A stretch of 64,000 nt of DNA from Candidatus Gastranaerophilales bacterium. Its GTDB lineage: Bacteria > Cyanobacteriota > Vampirovibrionia > Gastranaerophilales > Gastranaerophilaceae. The position numbers were made by a program, and so were the translations under genes. The notes beneath the pieces were generated by a model. It was given only the letters and a program-made list of their open reading frames with translations. It was not told where the DNA came from and did not search any database. Position 1 is the first letter of the stretch; each line of letters starts with the position of its first letter. The DNA lies in assembly GCA_910587175.1 (NCBI GenBank), contig CAJULH010000002.1, positions 45,653 to 109,652 of the forward strand. The letters are read 5' to 3'. Positions 34,186 through 42,610 of this stretch are shown in pieces.

Positions 34186-35331
34186 ATGAAAAAGATATTA
34201 ATTTCAGAAATTCACATTGCCCCGGCAGATATTAAAAACGGTTCTATTTTGAATATACCAAAGGACCGCATTCTTTTAGAATGGTTTATAAAGTGGGTAG
34301 AAGACGGTTTAAAAGCGGGCGTTTTAAATATTGGCGATATTATTCCTTCAAAAAAGGATTTTGCAAAATATCATAATGTAAGCACAGGAACAATACAAAA
34401 TTCCATAAGATATGCTGAAGATTTAGGATATTTCACATCAAAACAATGCATAGGCACAATGATTGCTGATAAAACACAGCCGCAAAGCAATGCAAAAGCA
34501 ACCTCCAAAAAGGATGCCGCTGTTTTGAATATTAAAAAATATATAGTTAGAAATAAATTTAAAAAGGGAGAAGCCCTTCCTGCAGCAAGAATAATAGCAA
34601 ACGAGATAGAAACATCCCAAAACACAGTAAGACTTGCTTTGGATATCCTAATAAGAGAAGGAATAATATCCGAGAGCAACAAAAATGCAAACAAGCCTGT
34701 AAAGATTTTATGTATTGATTATAAAGAAATAGGACAGACCGATACGCAAGCCGAAACAAAAAGTGAGACTCTTTCTGAAAAACTTTATCAAAAGATTAAA
34801 GAATATATAACAGGACACTACAATTTAAATGACAAAATAATGCCGAATGAAGAGTTTGCAAAAATGTTTAATGTAAGTGTACGCACAATAAATGATGCAA
34901 TGAAAAGGCTGAATAAAGAAAAAATAATTCTTTCTTTAAGGGGGCAGTACGGCACAAGATACATTAACGAGCCTGATAAACTTTTAAAACAAAGGGAATC
35001 CGGGGAAAAATCAAAGTTTATGTCAGCACCGAAGGGAAAAAATGAGATTAGAAATTCTTATAATTACAGCTGGCAGCGGGTTTTAGACCAGATTAAAAAA
35101 TATATGATGATAAACCATGAGGCGGGGGACAAACTGCCTTCAATGAAAGAACTTGGTACCACATTGAATGTAAGCCCGAATACAATAAGAAGAGCCGTAA
35201 ATGAGCTTGTAGAACAGGGTGTACTCTTTTGCCAGAGGGGAAAACACGGCGGTATTTACATAGTAGAGATTCCTGAAAAAGAGGATGCATACCAGTGGCT
35301 TGCACTGAACCCTAAATTTTTGGTGCAGTAG
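34186..35331 (+). CDS. Regulator with four tandem GntR-type winged-helix domains
   Basis: Seen: four copies of the GntR winged-helix pattern (positions from ATG 34186). First about 20-90 (IPSKKDFAKYHNVSTGTIQN). Second about 105-155 (LPAARIIANEIETSQNTVRL). Third about 195-255 (NEEFAKMFNVSVRTINDAMK). Fourth about 295-360 (PSMKELGTTLNVSPNTIRRA). No effector domain (FCD, UTRA, aminotransferase) is present. Known GntR proteins carry one such domain plus a sensor. Inference: a DNA-binding protein that could read a long or repeated site, perhaps controlling the divergent 996-aa gene and itself. Start: the first ATG (34159) overlaps the TATAAT, so ATG 34186 is preferred; no ribosome site, hence nearly leaderless. 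Confidence 0.75.
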   Translation: MKKILISEIHIAPADIKNGSILNIPKDRILLEWFIKWVEDGLKAGVLNIGDIIPSKKDFAKYHNVSTGTIQNSIRYAEDLGYFTSKQCIGTMIADKTQPQSNAKATSKKDAAVLNIKKYIVRNKFKKGEALPAARIIANEIETSQNTVRLALDILIREGIISESNKNANKPVKILCIDYKEIGQTDTQAETKSETLSEKLYQKIKEYITGHYNLNDKIMPNEEFAKMFNVSVRTINDAMKRLNKEKIILSLRGQYGTRYINEPDKLLKQRESGEKSKFMSAPKGKNEIRNSYNYSWQRVLDQIKKYMMINHEAGDKLPSMKELGTTLNVSPNTIRRAVNELVEQGVLFCQRGKHGGIYIVEIPEKEDAYQWLALNPKFLVQ

Positions 35332-35334
35332 AGG

Positions 35335-35514
35335 TTATATTTGGTTTTTAGAAGTATCGGATATTTCAAGTTCTTTATCCACAAACAGCACAAAAGAAAT
35401 CGCCTTGCATTCGGCATACATTTTAGAAGCCGTTTTTGTGACAGCACTTAAGGTTTTGTTTATTTCCGTTAATTTATTTATGATTATTTTGCTTTCTTCT
35501 TTATCAATATTCAT
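35335..35514 (-). CDS. Small 59-aa helical protein
   Basis: Not recognised. Short frame with AGGGA before the ATG at 35514. The product (DKEESKIIINKLTEINKTL, then VTKTASKMYAECKAISFVLF, ending ISDTSKNQI) is almost wholly helical and could form a coiled coil. It is convergent with the four-wHTH regulator, 3 bases beyond that stop. Codon use looks like the neighbouring genes. Confidence 0.5.
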   Translation of the reverse strand: MNIDKEESKIIINKLTEINKTLSAVTKTASKMYAECKAISFVLFVDKELEISDTSKNQI

Positions 35515-35639
35515 ATTTTCCCTAACTAAATATAATTTGTAATTGTAATAAATGTAGCTTTATCAACTTTCTTAATATCTTATTAGCTATCATAATAACA
35601 AATATAGTATTTTTTGTCAAACAAATATATCATTTACAA

Positions 35640-35852
35640 ATGGATTCAAGAACATTAGTAAAAGTTTTATGCGCGCAAGAAGCTTTAACCTATAAAAAAG
35701 TTGCAGAAATTTTAGCGAAAAAAACAGGCGGGCATTACACCAAAACCTCTGTCAGCAGCAAGCTTGCAAAAGACACTTTTCGTTTCAGCGAGGCTTTTAT
35801 TTTGGCTGATGCACTGGGGTATGACCTTGTCCCCGTAAAAAGAAAGGGGTAG
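35640..35852 (+). CDS. Small Xre-like helix-turn-helix protein
   Basis: 70 aa. The order LVKVLCAQEALTYKKVAEIL, SVSSKLAKDTFRFSEAFILADALGYDLVPV follows a lambda-repressor-type HTH; the ending is common in mobile-element regulators. No ribosome site is seen before the ATG. An 11-bp inverted repeat follows about 18 bases after the stop. Context (methyltransferase, PBECR-like gene) fits an element-borne regulator. Confidence 0.55.
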   Translation: MDSRTLVKVLCAQEALTYKKVAEILAKKTGGHYTKTSVSSKLAKDTFRFSEAFILADALGYDLVPVKRKG

Positions 35853-36160
35853 TTTTGGTCTGCCTGCAAAATAATTAAATGGCAACAGGTGCATTTAATT
35901 ATTCTTGGAAATGTGTTTAAGCCCTATTTCAGAAGGTTTTGTCCTGTTCATTAAAAGTGAAGTTGATTCGTATAGTTTTTTGTCTCAACCCCGTGCAGCA
36001 TTGCAAGGTCGCTATCAAGCATCACCTTGCAGCCCCTGATTTTGTGTATTAAATTTTATCAGCGCAGGTTTATTGATTTTTTATCACTTCACATCTTTTG
36101 AAATCTCTCAAGGAAATAAAATGCATTCAAACTTAAAAATAATACAACACGGCTGAAGGG
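35853..36160. other. gene-free stretch with two hairpins
   Basis: No gene seen. It contains AATAATTAAAT/ATTTAATTATT (35870-35880 and 35893-35903) just after the HTH gene, and TGCAAGGT/ACCTTGCA (36002-36009 and 36024-36031). Neither is followed by a clear T-run. Confidence 0.45.
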
Positions 36161-36188
36161 TTGAGATTTGCAAAAAATAGGTTATAAT
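36161..36188 (+). promoter_or_regulatory. sigma-70 type promoter of a compact RNA
   Basis: TTGAGA (36161-36166), 16-bp spacer, TATAAT (36183-36188). Transcription should begin near 36195. No gene follows on this strand. Confidence 0.6.
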
Positions 36189-36194
36189 AATAAT

Positions 36195-36260
36195 GTCGGT
36201 GTTCTTCCGGACGTGTCGGGTAATTCCCGCCAAAATGTCAGAAGCACCGATTTTACTTTT
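36195..36260 (+). ncRNA. candidate compact structured RNA (about 60-65 nt)
   Basis: Expected RNA from the promoter at 36161-36188. Its ends pair (TCGGTG 36196-36201 with CACCGA 36245-36250), the middle has GACGT/ATGTC and CGGG/CCCG pairings, and TTTTACTTTTT follows the closing stem. The stem begins at the second expected nucleotide. The tail overlaps the 3' end of the convergent PBECR-like gene. It might be only a bidirectional terminator, but then the promoter would be unexplained. Confidence 0.45.
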
Positions 36261-36690
36261 TATATTTTCTCATTGAATTTAACGTTAATGTATGACGTCC
36301 GGTTCGTACTTCCGCAATATAAAGAACACACCCATCCTGCATATATTTATAAAATTTAATAATATCTCTTCCCTGATTATTTTTTTCACCAAAAGAACAC
36401 TTATCATAATTATAAACATATACCTTGGCATTTTTTATATCATTATCAGTTATAGGAAGCTGCCCGTGCAATTTTTCACTATCTTTATTTCCATGCCTTT
36501 TGAAACTGTGTTTAATACCATAAACATCAATATTATGTCTGTAACCCGATAAATTTAACCCGTGCTTTTTTGCTTCTTCAATTAATCTGTTATCAACATT
36601 TCCGATAACAGTTACAAAATTGTCATTAGCAAAATTTGAAGCTCTTTTTATAGCCTCTTCAAGCTCTTTTTCAAAATCGGGATTGAACAT
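36253..36690 (-). CDS. PBECR-like nuclease-fold protein (phage-type toxin family)
   Basis: 145 aa. The stretch GYRHNIDVYGIKHSFKRHG, then GQLPITDNDIKNAKVYV, and a closing VLYIAEVRTGRHTLTLNSM has the order of the phage Barnase-EndoU-ColicinE5-RelE-like (PBECR) nuclease families, including the His-x-x-x-x-His/Arg region. Known: these domains occur on phage head or mobile-element proteins and are presumed RNases. It follows the methyltransferase gene by 10 bases on the same strand. Recognition is by pattern only. Confidence 0.5.
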   Translation of the reverse strand: MFNPDFEKELEEAIKRASNFANDNFVTVIGNVDNRLIEEAKKHGLNLSGYRHNIDVYGIKHSFKRHGNKDSEKLHGQLPITDNDIKNAKVYVYNYDKCSFGEKNNQGRDIIKFYKYMQDGCVLYIAEVRTGRHTLTLNSMRKYKK

Positions 36691-36700
36691 AAATTAACCT

Positions 36701-37585
36701 TCACACCTTTTGAAAGGTCATGATATATTCATGCTCAAAGATGTTGAAGCCGCCCGCAAGTGCTCTGTAACGCCAAAGGTTTGCAGTTTTTCCTTTTGCT
36801 TTTTCGTTTCCCGTTATATTTTTTACGACAATAGCTTTCGTCACAAAGCCAACATTTTCCATTCTTTTCATACATTCAAACCCAAGAGGCTCTACCCTTG
36901 AATTTTTGTATTCATCTCCAATAATGAGCGCTGCAAACCGCCCTTTTTCAAGAAGGTCATATGCATTTTTTGCCACTTTTTCAAATAAATTATAAAATTC
37001 TTCCGGCGTAGCGCAGTTTGAAAGGTCTTCTTTTTTATCGGAAAATTTAATAATATCATCATATGGAGGGTGTAGAACAACAAACTGGGCTGTATCTTTG
37101 TCTTGTTCTTTACCCATAATTTCAAGCCTTGCCCTGACTTTTTCTTTGGTTTCTTCCGTCGTTGAATCACCGCAGATAATATTTACATCGGTTACCAGCT
37201 CTTTTTTGGAAAATTTTTCAGAGACATAATCCACCATCTCTTGTTTTAGTTCAACACCGATACAACGCCTTTCCATATTCAAGGCTTCAATGGCGCTGGT
37301 GCCGGAGCCGAAAAACAAATCCACAACAACATCGCCTTTTTTTGTATATCTTTCAAAAAGCTGGGTTGCAATTTGGGGGATGTAGTTTCCATGGTAATCA
37401 TAAGAATGCCCGTTTGATTTATCACGGGAAGCAAATTCCCAAAGAGTGCCTGTTTTAATGTGGGAATAGACTTTCCAGTTGTTTAAGTCAATGTCGTTAT
37501 AAGGCTTTGTTTTCGGCGCTTTAACAACTCTTAAACCCTGACTTTGGCTTTGGCTTTCACTTTTTTTAACGGTATTTTTTGCCAT
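36701..37585 (-). CDS. DNA methyltransferase (N4-cytosine/N6-adenine type)
   Basis: Transfers a methyl group from SAM to DNA. Seen: VVDLFFGSGTSAIEALNMERRCIGVE (SAM-binding motif I with following acidic residue), then VLHPPYDDIIKFSD (the catalytic PPY motif, with His replacing Asp/Asn). The order, motif I before PPY, fits the beta-class-like stand-alone methylases found on mobile elements. N-terminus is polar with a Ser-Gln repeat (SQSQSQ). No restriction partner is adjacent; the PBECR-like gene follows in the same operon. Confidence 0.8.
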   Translation of the reverse strand: MAKNTVKKSESQSQSQGLRVVKAPKTKPYNDIDLNNWKVYSHIKTGTLWEFASRDKSNGHSYDYHGNYIPQIATQLFERYTKKGDVVVDLFFGSGTSAIEALNMERRCIGVELKQEMVDYVSEKFSKKELVTDVNIICGDSTTEETKEKVRARLEIMGKEQDKDTAQFVVLHPPYDDIIKFSDKKEDLSNCATPEEFYNLFEKVAKNAYDLLEKGRFAALIIGDEYKNSRVEPLGFECMKRMENVGFVTKAIVVKNITGNEKAKGKTANLWRYRALAGGFNIFEHEYIMTFQKV

Positions 37586-37755
37586 TCTTATTTTCTCCCC
37601 AATATTAAAAGAATAAATTCCTCCTACATTGGAGTAGTATATACAAATGTTTAGTAGTTTAAATCAACCTGATAGTGTAGAAATTTAAAACTTTTTTAAA
37701 ACTCATTTTTTTGGAGGATATTAAGGCAAATTGTTAAAGAAAAAAATTAAAGCGC

Positions 37756-37843
37756 CGAGAATAATAGTATGAGGGCAATTGAGCCCTCACTCAAAACCTC
37801 CTCCCCAAGTCTAGTAGCCGCTAAGTTATAGCGGCTTTATTTT
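37756..37843 (+). ncRNA. candidate small RNA with CU-rich unpaired region between two hairpins
   Basis: Seen: hairpin GAGGGC/GCCCTC (37770-37775 and 37782-37787), then a single-stranded stretch with CCTCCTCCCC (37796-37805), then AGCCGCTA/TAGCGGCT (37815-37822 and 37828-37835) followed by TTATTTTT, an intrinsic terminator. The layout, a CU-rich segment complementary to ribosome sites held between two hairpins, recalls cyanobacterial Yfr1. The actual Yfr1 core sequence is not identical, and no convincing promoter is seen. Confidence 0.4.
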
Positions 37844-37844
37844 T

Positions 37845-37985
37845 GCCCACCGCAGCCTAGGATGATATGGGTGATACCTCATCTGCCCCATAGGTGGCGG
37901 GATACCTGGCGAGGAGCAAACAGCGGATTTTGCGGAACGTATAACGTCCTTTGCGAACAGGTTGATTGAAACCTGTGAACCCACA
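37845..37985. ncRNA. candidate structured RNA segment of unknown class
   Basis: Nested pairing CCACC/GGTGG (37846-37850 and 37892-37896) around GATGA/TCATC. It is followed by GCAAA/TTTGC (37916-37932 region), GGAACGT/ACGTCC, and ACAGGTT/AACCTGT hairpins in series. Strand is uncertain. It does not match tmRNA, RNase P RNA, SRP RNA or 6S RNA motifs that can be recalled. Confidence 0.3.
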
Positions 37986-38156
37986 ATAATCCAAAAAGCA
38001 CACTGCAGTTGAAGAATATTAAATCAAACCATCAAACAGTTTATATCTTCTCTATCCTCTTGTCTTCTGTGTTTCTTGTCAATAGACCATTTTCAAATTA
38101 ACAAATTTAAGTTAACGCTATCTTACAAACTTTGCTCACAATATGGTATAAAAATA

Positions 38157-38183
38157 AGACACCTAATAATTAGGTGTCTTAAA
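38157..38183 (-). terminator. intrinsic terminator, minus strand
   Basis: AAGACACCTAA/TTAGGTGTCTT with a 3-base loop, followed on the minus strand by ATTTTTAT. It ends the gene at 38187. Confidence 0.8.
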
Positions 38184-38186
38184 AAC

Positions 38187-40061
38187 TTATACAAGCACAT
38201 GATCCAATTTATCATCAATATCATTAGGATCATCCGGGTCATCTGCATCAGTGGTTGCTTCTTTTGGTGTGTTTGTACCAGTAGTTTTGGGGGGTTCATC
38301 AACAGCAGGGTTATCCGCTACGGCTGCTTTTCCGGTATCTTCAGTGTCCTCAACATCTTCGGCTTCGCCTGTTTCTTCTTCTGCCTTGGTGTGGCGTGCA
38401 CCTATTGTATATTCTTTTTTATCAAATTCATCATTTAAAAAGTATGTTACACCGTTAAAATATTTAATCTTTGGTCTTGTAACAATAACTTCTTTTATAG
38501 TACCGTCTGCTGCTTGTTCATAAGTTTTTGTCACACTATCATAGGTGGTGCCGTTTGTTGTTTTTTGGAAATTATTTTGGGTGGTTTCTCTTATTTTATT
38601 GCCGTCTTTATCAAAGGAAATTACTATAGCACTTTGTTTTACATTGTTTTCATCGTAGGTATATTGAACATCTTTGGTTTTATTTTTGTGTTCTGCATCA
38701 GAGAACCAGTTTGACGATGTTATTTTACCTGCTTCGTTCATTGACTGTTCCTTATAGACAACATCGCCAATTTGATTGCCTGTAGCAGTGGTTATCGTAA
38801 TTGCAACATTTCTTGTCATTGTACCGTCTTTGCCTTTTGTATAATCACTGTATAAAGATGTTGTTATATGTCCGTAATTATCTGTAGCGGCACGTTTTGT
38901 CATATTGCCGTCTTTATCATATTCGTAAGCTACCTGTTCTTTGCTTGTAGTACCGGCAGGAGTTGTAGTTTCAGTTATTTTACTTGTTAATTTACCTGTT
39001 TTTGGATCATATTGTTTTGCAACTGAAACGTTATTGCCTTCAACAAGACCTTCTTTTGTCCTTGCGGTAACATTGCCCGTTTTTGGATCATATTGCGCCG
39101 TAGAAACTACTTTATTGTCGCCTTCGCCCTGTGTTACGGTTTTATTTATTTTTTTACCGTCCTTATCAAAGTTTATAACGCTTTTCTTATCACCGTTTTT
39201 TACAATTTTTTCTTCGGGTTTGCCGTCTTTATTATAAGTTACAGTGCTTATTTTAGCATTGTCGCCTTCGCCTTCTTTAACGACTTTATTTGTGCGCACA
39301 CCATTTGCATTATAGGAGATTGTTGTTATCTTATCACCATCTTGTGTAATTTTTTGTTTAGTACCGTCTTTAAATGTTCTGACCGTTGTTGTAACATCAC
39401 CGTTTTTAGTCACTTTTTCTTTTTTAATATCGGCTTTTGTATAACGCTTATCCGTTTCAGCATTCTTTTCAGTTTTGTCTTTATCTTCAGCCTTCTTTTT
39501 ATTTTCTGTTCCATCCTTTAACGTTGTATTATTTACAAGAGTACCTACACCCGCCATTTCTGCTACAGTACGTTGTGCATGCGTGGCTCCTGTCATATCC
39601 TGATTTTGTCCAAGGTTTGTCCTGGAATTATGTTTAGCAGCATCCGCTATATTGATTCCCGCACTTGCAGGTCCGGCTATTGGCGTTCTCAGCTCGGTAG
39701 GGAAATTATCCGCAGCCAAATGTCCGGAATTAAATTGGCTGCTTGTATCTCTTAAATTATGTTTTGAATTATCAATAAGTTTGGAATCGGAAGATTTCTG
39801 TTCCTGTATGGATTGCATTGCTTTTTGACCAATATTTGCCCCGGCGGCAGCGCCTGAACCCAAAGCAGAAGCTGATTGTGTTCCCGTGTGCAAAAAAGTA
39901 TCATGTTTTTGTACAGTTTCGCTTGTTTCACCAAAAAGATTTTCAAACGCTGCAGCTGCAGTACCAGAATTAGACGAATGTAAATTTGCAGTCCTTGTAA
40001 CTTGCTCCAATTGTCTTGCGCTCATGCGTCCTTGTCTATTTGCTTCAAAATCCTGTGTCAT
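38187..40061 (-). CDS. YD/RHS-like repeat protein with acidic tail
   Basis: Not recognised as a family member with a known role. About 624 aa. Residues 1-190 are polar and Gly/Ala-rich with no signal peptide. From about 205 to 530 the chain is made of beta-type repeats with turns such as TYNKDGKPEEKI, NFDKDGKKINKT, QYDPKTGNVTAR, EYDKDGNMTKRA and SFDKDGNKIRET. This resembles RHS/YD or YwqK-type antitoxin repeats. The C-terminal 75 residues are very acidic. Start: GTG at 40073 sits directly on the AAGGGAG ribosome site, so the ATG at 40061 is preferred. Inference: surface or secreted structural protein. Confidence 0.6.
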   Translation of the reverse strand: MTQDFEANRQGRMSARQLEQVTRTANLHSSNSGTAAAAFENLFGETSETVQKHDTFLHTGTQSASALGSGAAAGANIGQKAMQSIQEQKSSDSKLIDNSKHNLRDTSSQFNSGHLAADNFPTELRTPIAGPASAGINIADAAKHNSRTNLGQNQDMTGATHAQRTVAEMAGVGTLVNNTTLKDGTENKKKAEDKDKTEKNAETDKRYTKADIKKEKVTKNGDVTTTVRTFKDGTKQKITQDGDKITTISYNANGVRTNKVVKEGEGDNAKISTVTYNKDGKPEEKIVKNGDKKSVINFDKDGKKINKTVTQGEGDNKVVSTAQYDPKTGNVTARTKEGLVEGNNVSVAKQYDPKTGKLTSKITETTTPAGTTSKEQVAYEYDKDGNMTKRAATDNYGHITTSLYSDYTKGKDGTMTRNVAITITTATGNQIGDVVYKEQSMNEAGKITSSNWFSDAEHKNKTKDVQYTYDENNVKQSAIVISFDKDGNKIRETTQNNFQKTTNGTTYDSVTKTYEQAADGTIKEVIVTRPKIKYFNGVTYFLNDEFDKKEYTIGARHTKAEEETGEAEDVEDTEDTGKAAVADNPAVDEPPKTTGTNTPKEATTDADDPDDPNDIDDKLDHVLV

Positions 40062-40271
40062 GTATTTTTGCACTCCCTTAAAATTTTAACTATGAATGGT
40101 ATATCGACACCTCTTATTAATAACTGTAATAGATTAAGGTTTTCTTTACATAAATTTACATCTTCTGCAATTATTTACATTAAAAGCGCCTAAAAATAAG
40201 CGGACAGGGCAACAAATTACACCACAAGATTAAACCGTACAAAAGATATGATTACACTAAATCTCCAAAAC

Positions 40272-40302
40272 AAAAGCGGCAAAATCATTCTCTGCCGCTT
40301 TT
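40272..40302. terminator. bidirectional intrinsic terminator
   Basis: AAAAGCGGCA/TGCCGCTTTT, 10-bp perfect stem with A/T runs on both sides, before the alcohol dehydrogenase stop on the minus strand. Confidence 0.75.
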
Positions 40303-40364
40303 ATTAAATATTATTAAATATTTCGACCGGACAAATAAATACCGCTCGAATTTTACTGCGTCTT

Positions 40365-41573
40365 TTACATCGCTTTCATTGATGTTTCATAGATTCTGCA
40401 AACGGTTGTTTCATCTGCCTCATTTGGCGCAAGACCTAAAAGCATACCGAGAGACGGGGTTTCAAAAGCAAGCCCTGTGAGCTTTTTCACATCATCATTT
40501 TTAAAGCCCAAATCTTCAAGCTTTTCTTTAATGCCAATATCAAAAAGCCATTTTTGAACACCTTTTGCAGCCTTTTCAGCCTCATCAGGCTCACCCTTAA
40601 GTCCGGGTACAATCGGCTCTAAAATATCTGCAAGGGTTGCGGCTTTATCTTTGTATATACAGTTAATTACAGATGGCAAAAGCATTGCAAGCCCCAAACC
40701 GTGGGATAAATCCGGCTTTATAGCACTTAGCGGGTGTTCAAGAGCATGGGTATAATGCAAAAGCCCGTTATCAAAGCCTACACCTCCAAGAAGGGAGGCA
40801 TATAAAAGGAAATACCTTGCATTTAAATCTTCCGGGTTATTAATTGCAAGTGGAAGATATTTTGCAACAAGACGGATTGTTTCCTTTGCAAGTGTAACAG
40901 CATAAGGTGATGCCACTTTTGATGTAGCACCTTCTACAACGTGATTTACAGCATCTACTGAAACATAAAGCGTCTGGTTCGGGGAAAGTTTTGTCATCAA
41001 ACCGGGATCATCAATTGAATATAGAGGGTAAATACAATCGTATGCAATTGCAGGCTTATAATTTTTCTCTAAAAGGGTTGCAACGGCAAAACGGTTCACC
41101 TCTGTTCCTGTGCCGTGGGTTAAATTTATCGCAACAACCGGTGCTGCTTTTTTTGCTTCAAATTTGTATTCATAAAGACTTGCGCCTGTCTCATTTTCAT
41201 ATTCCATCAATATTGCAACTGATTTTCCCGTATCTATTGCACTTCCGCCACCTATTGCTATAACAGCCTTTGCACCAAAATCTTTTGCCATTTTGGTTGC
41301 TTCGTCAATACCATCTGTTGTCGGGTTCGGGGTTACTTTTGCATAGTTTACATATCCCACATTGTGCTTTTTCAGTGCTTCTTCGACATAATCCCACGCA
41401 CCGGTTATTTTATAAGCACCTTTTCCTGAAACAACAATGACTTTATCAATTCCGTCATTTTTTAAATTTGACACAATCTCATCAATTTTTTTAATTGCAC
41501 CAACGCCGAAAAATACCTTTGTTTTTGTAAGAATTTCTTTGACTTCATTGATGTTGACATCTTTTTCCCACAT
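40365..41573 (-). CDS. Iron-containing alcohol dehydrogenase
   Basis: NAD(P)H-dependent reduction of aldehydes to alcohols, or the reverse. Seen: the nucleotide-binding GGGSAIDTGKSVA, THGTGTEVNRFAVATL, and the metal-site region SVDAVNHVVEG with Asp, followed by HYTHALEHPLSAI and SHGLGLAMLLP with the histidine ligands. 402 aa is normal for the class. Ribosome site AAAGGA. Together with the pyruvate decarboxylase-like enzyme at 44764 it could form a pyruvate-to-ethanol route; they are not in one operon. Confidence 0.9.
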   Translation of the reverse strand: MWEKDVNINEVKEILTKTKVFFGVGAIKKIDEIVSNLKNDGIDKVIVVSGKGAYKITGAWDYVEEALKKHNVGYVNYAKVTPNPTTDGIDEATKMAKDFGAKAVIAIGGGSAIDTGKSVAILMEYENETGASLYEYKFEAKKAAPVVAINLTHGTGTEVNRFAVATLLEKNYKPAIAYDCIYPLYSIDDPGLMTKLSPNQTLYVSVDAVNHVVEGATSKVASPYAVTLAKETIRLVAKYLPLAINNPEDLNARYFLLYASLLGGVGFDNGLLHYTHALEHPLSAIKPDLSHGLGLAMLLPSVINCIYKDKAATLADILEPIVPGLKGEPDEAEKAAKGVQKWLFDIGIKEKLEDLGFKNDDVKKLTGLAFETPSLGMLLGLAPNEADETTVCRIYETSMKAM

Positions 41574-41674
41574 GGCAATATCCTTTCTTTTAAATCTTCA
41601 AAAGAATTGTAACATATTTTTCAAAGTTTAAATTAGGCAATTTAGCCGATTGCAGAATTATTTTAAACTAAAAT

Positions 41675-41761
41675 TTTTTAAGGGTAGAAAAGTCTGAAAT
41701 CTTTCCCGCCCTTTTTATAACTGAATCTTAACCCTAAAATATCTATTATCCACCTGTCGTA
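41675..41761. repeat. 87-bp direct repeat, copy 1 (copy 2 at 42611-42697)
   Basis: Differs from copy 2 by a single base in 87. It covers the 3' ends of the two GT8 genes, which share the last 27 or so residues. Confidence 0.9.
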
Positions 41762-42595
41762 AAGTTTTCTTTTTTCATAAATTTTTCGTTTATGCGGATT
41801 TTCTTTCAAATTTAACTTATTTTTTTTAAAAGGACTCTGATTGTAATATTTCATCCACTCATTGGAATACGGTATATTTTCATATTCCCAGGGTTTTAAA
41901 TATGTTAAATGGATAATTTTTGGAGAAATTTTAGAGACATTATAGAAATCCTTCACGGTTTTTTGCGTAAGTCTTTTATTTGTTACCATATAATTATAAT
42001 CAGGGCTTAAATATTTGACTGAATCTTTAAATGTAATATTAAAAATTTCCTGGTCAAGATAATCAATTGCAGAATTTTTCTTATTTTCTAAAAGTTTTTC
42101 AGATATATTGTCTTCGCGCATTTTCTCTGCGTTTAAAAGCATAACGCCTGAGTTAAAATAGTTTTTGATTTTTAGCCTTTCATTATCCTTGCACATAATC
42201 TCTCCAATGCAGTCTTTTATAACTCCCGCATAGAGATTTTCTAAATCAGTTTTAAAAAATTCAGCTAAATCATCTAAAATTAATGTATCGGAATCAAGGT
42301 ATAATATTTTGTCATGGTTTCTAAATATTTCTGCAATATCAAATTTGAAAAAAGCAGCTTTTGAAACATATGTCTCTTTAATTTTTATATCAGAATATTT
42401 ATTTTCCAGATTTAAAAGCGTTATGTTATCTATATTTTTAAAATATGCCCTGTTTTTGTCAGATAAATCTATTCCTATGACATAAACATCAGGCAGAGTG
42501 TTTTTGCATTTATTTTTTAAAAGAGAAATTATTGATACAATCGTCGGCATTGCATAATTATCATCTGTTATATAAACAATAGGAATTTTATTCAT
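41678..42595 (-). CDS. Family 8 glycosyltransferase (copy A)
   Basis: Retaining glycosyltransferase of the LgtC/GT8 type, probably adding galactose or glucose to lipopolysaccharide. Seen: PIVYITDDNYAMPTIVSI, AAFFKFDIAEIF, the metal-binding D-x-D in ILYLDSDTLIL, NYFNSGVMLLN, DYLDQEIFNI, and HLTYLKPWEY near the C-terminus. 305 aa. The last residues (RWIIDILGLRFSYKKGG) equal those of copy B; the rest is clearly diverged. Same strand and adjacent to copy B. Confidence 0.9.
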   Translation of the reverse strand: MNKIPIVYITDDNYAMPTIVSIISLLKNKCKNTLPDVYVIGIDLSDKNRAYFKNIDNITLLNLENKYSDIKIKETYVSKAAFFKFDIAEIFRNHDKILYLDSDTLILDDLAEFFKTDLENLYAGVIKDCIGEIMCKDNERLKIKNYFNSGVMLLNAEKMREDNISEKLLENKKNSAIDYLDQEIFNITFKDSVKYLSPDYNYMVTNKRLTQKTVKDFYNVSKISPKIIHLTYLKPWEYENIPYSNEWMKYYNQSPFKKNKLNLKENPHKRKIYEKRKLYDRWIIDILGLRFSYKKGGKDFRLFYP

Positions 42596-42610
42596 AAATC
42601 ATACACCGTC

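Larger units (their letters stand above)
37586..38186. other. 600-bp gene-free stretch rich in RNA hairpins
   Basis: No coding region is convincing. The first 120 bp hold the methyltransferase promoter region (TATACT box on the minus strand near 37640). The middle holds two candidate RNA segments described separately, and the end holds the terminator of the next gene. GC content in 37750-37990 is higher than in the flanks, as expected for structured RNA. Confidence 0.5.

Noticed and set aside
36168..36359. 63-codon plus-strand frame across the compact RNA
   Set aside because: It covers the hairpin region and runs antisense into the PBECR-like gene; no ribosome site.
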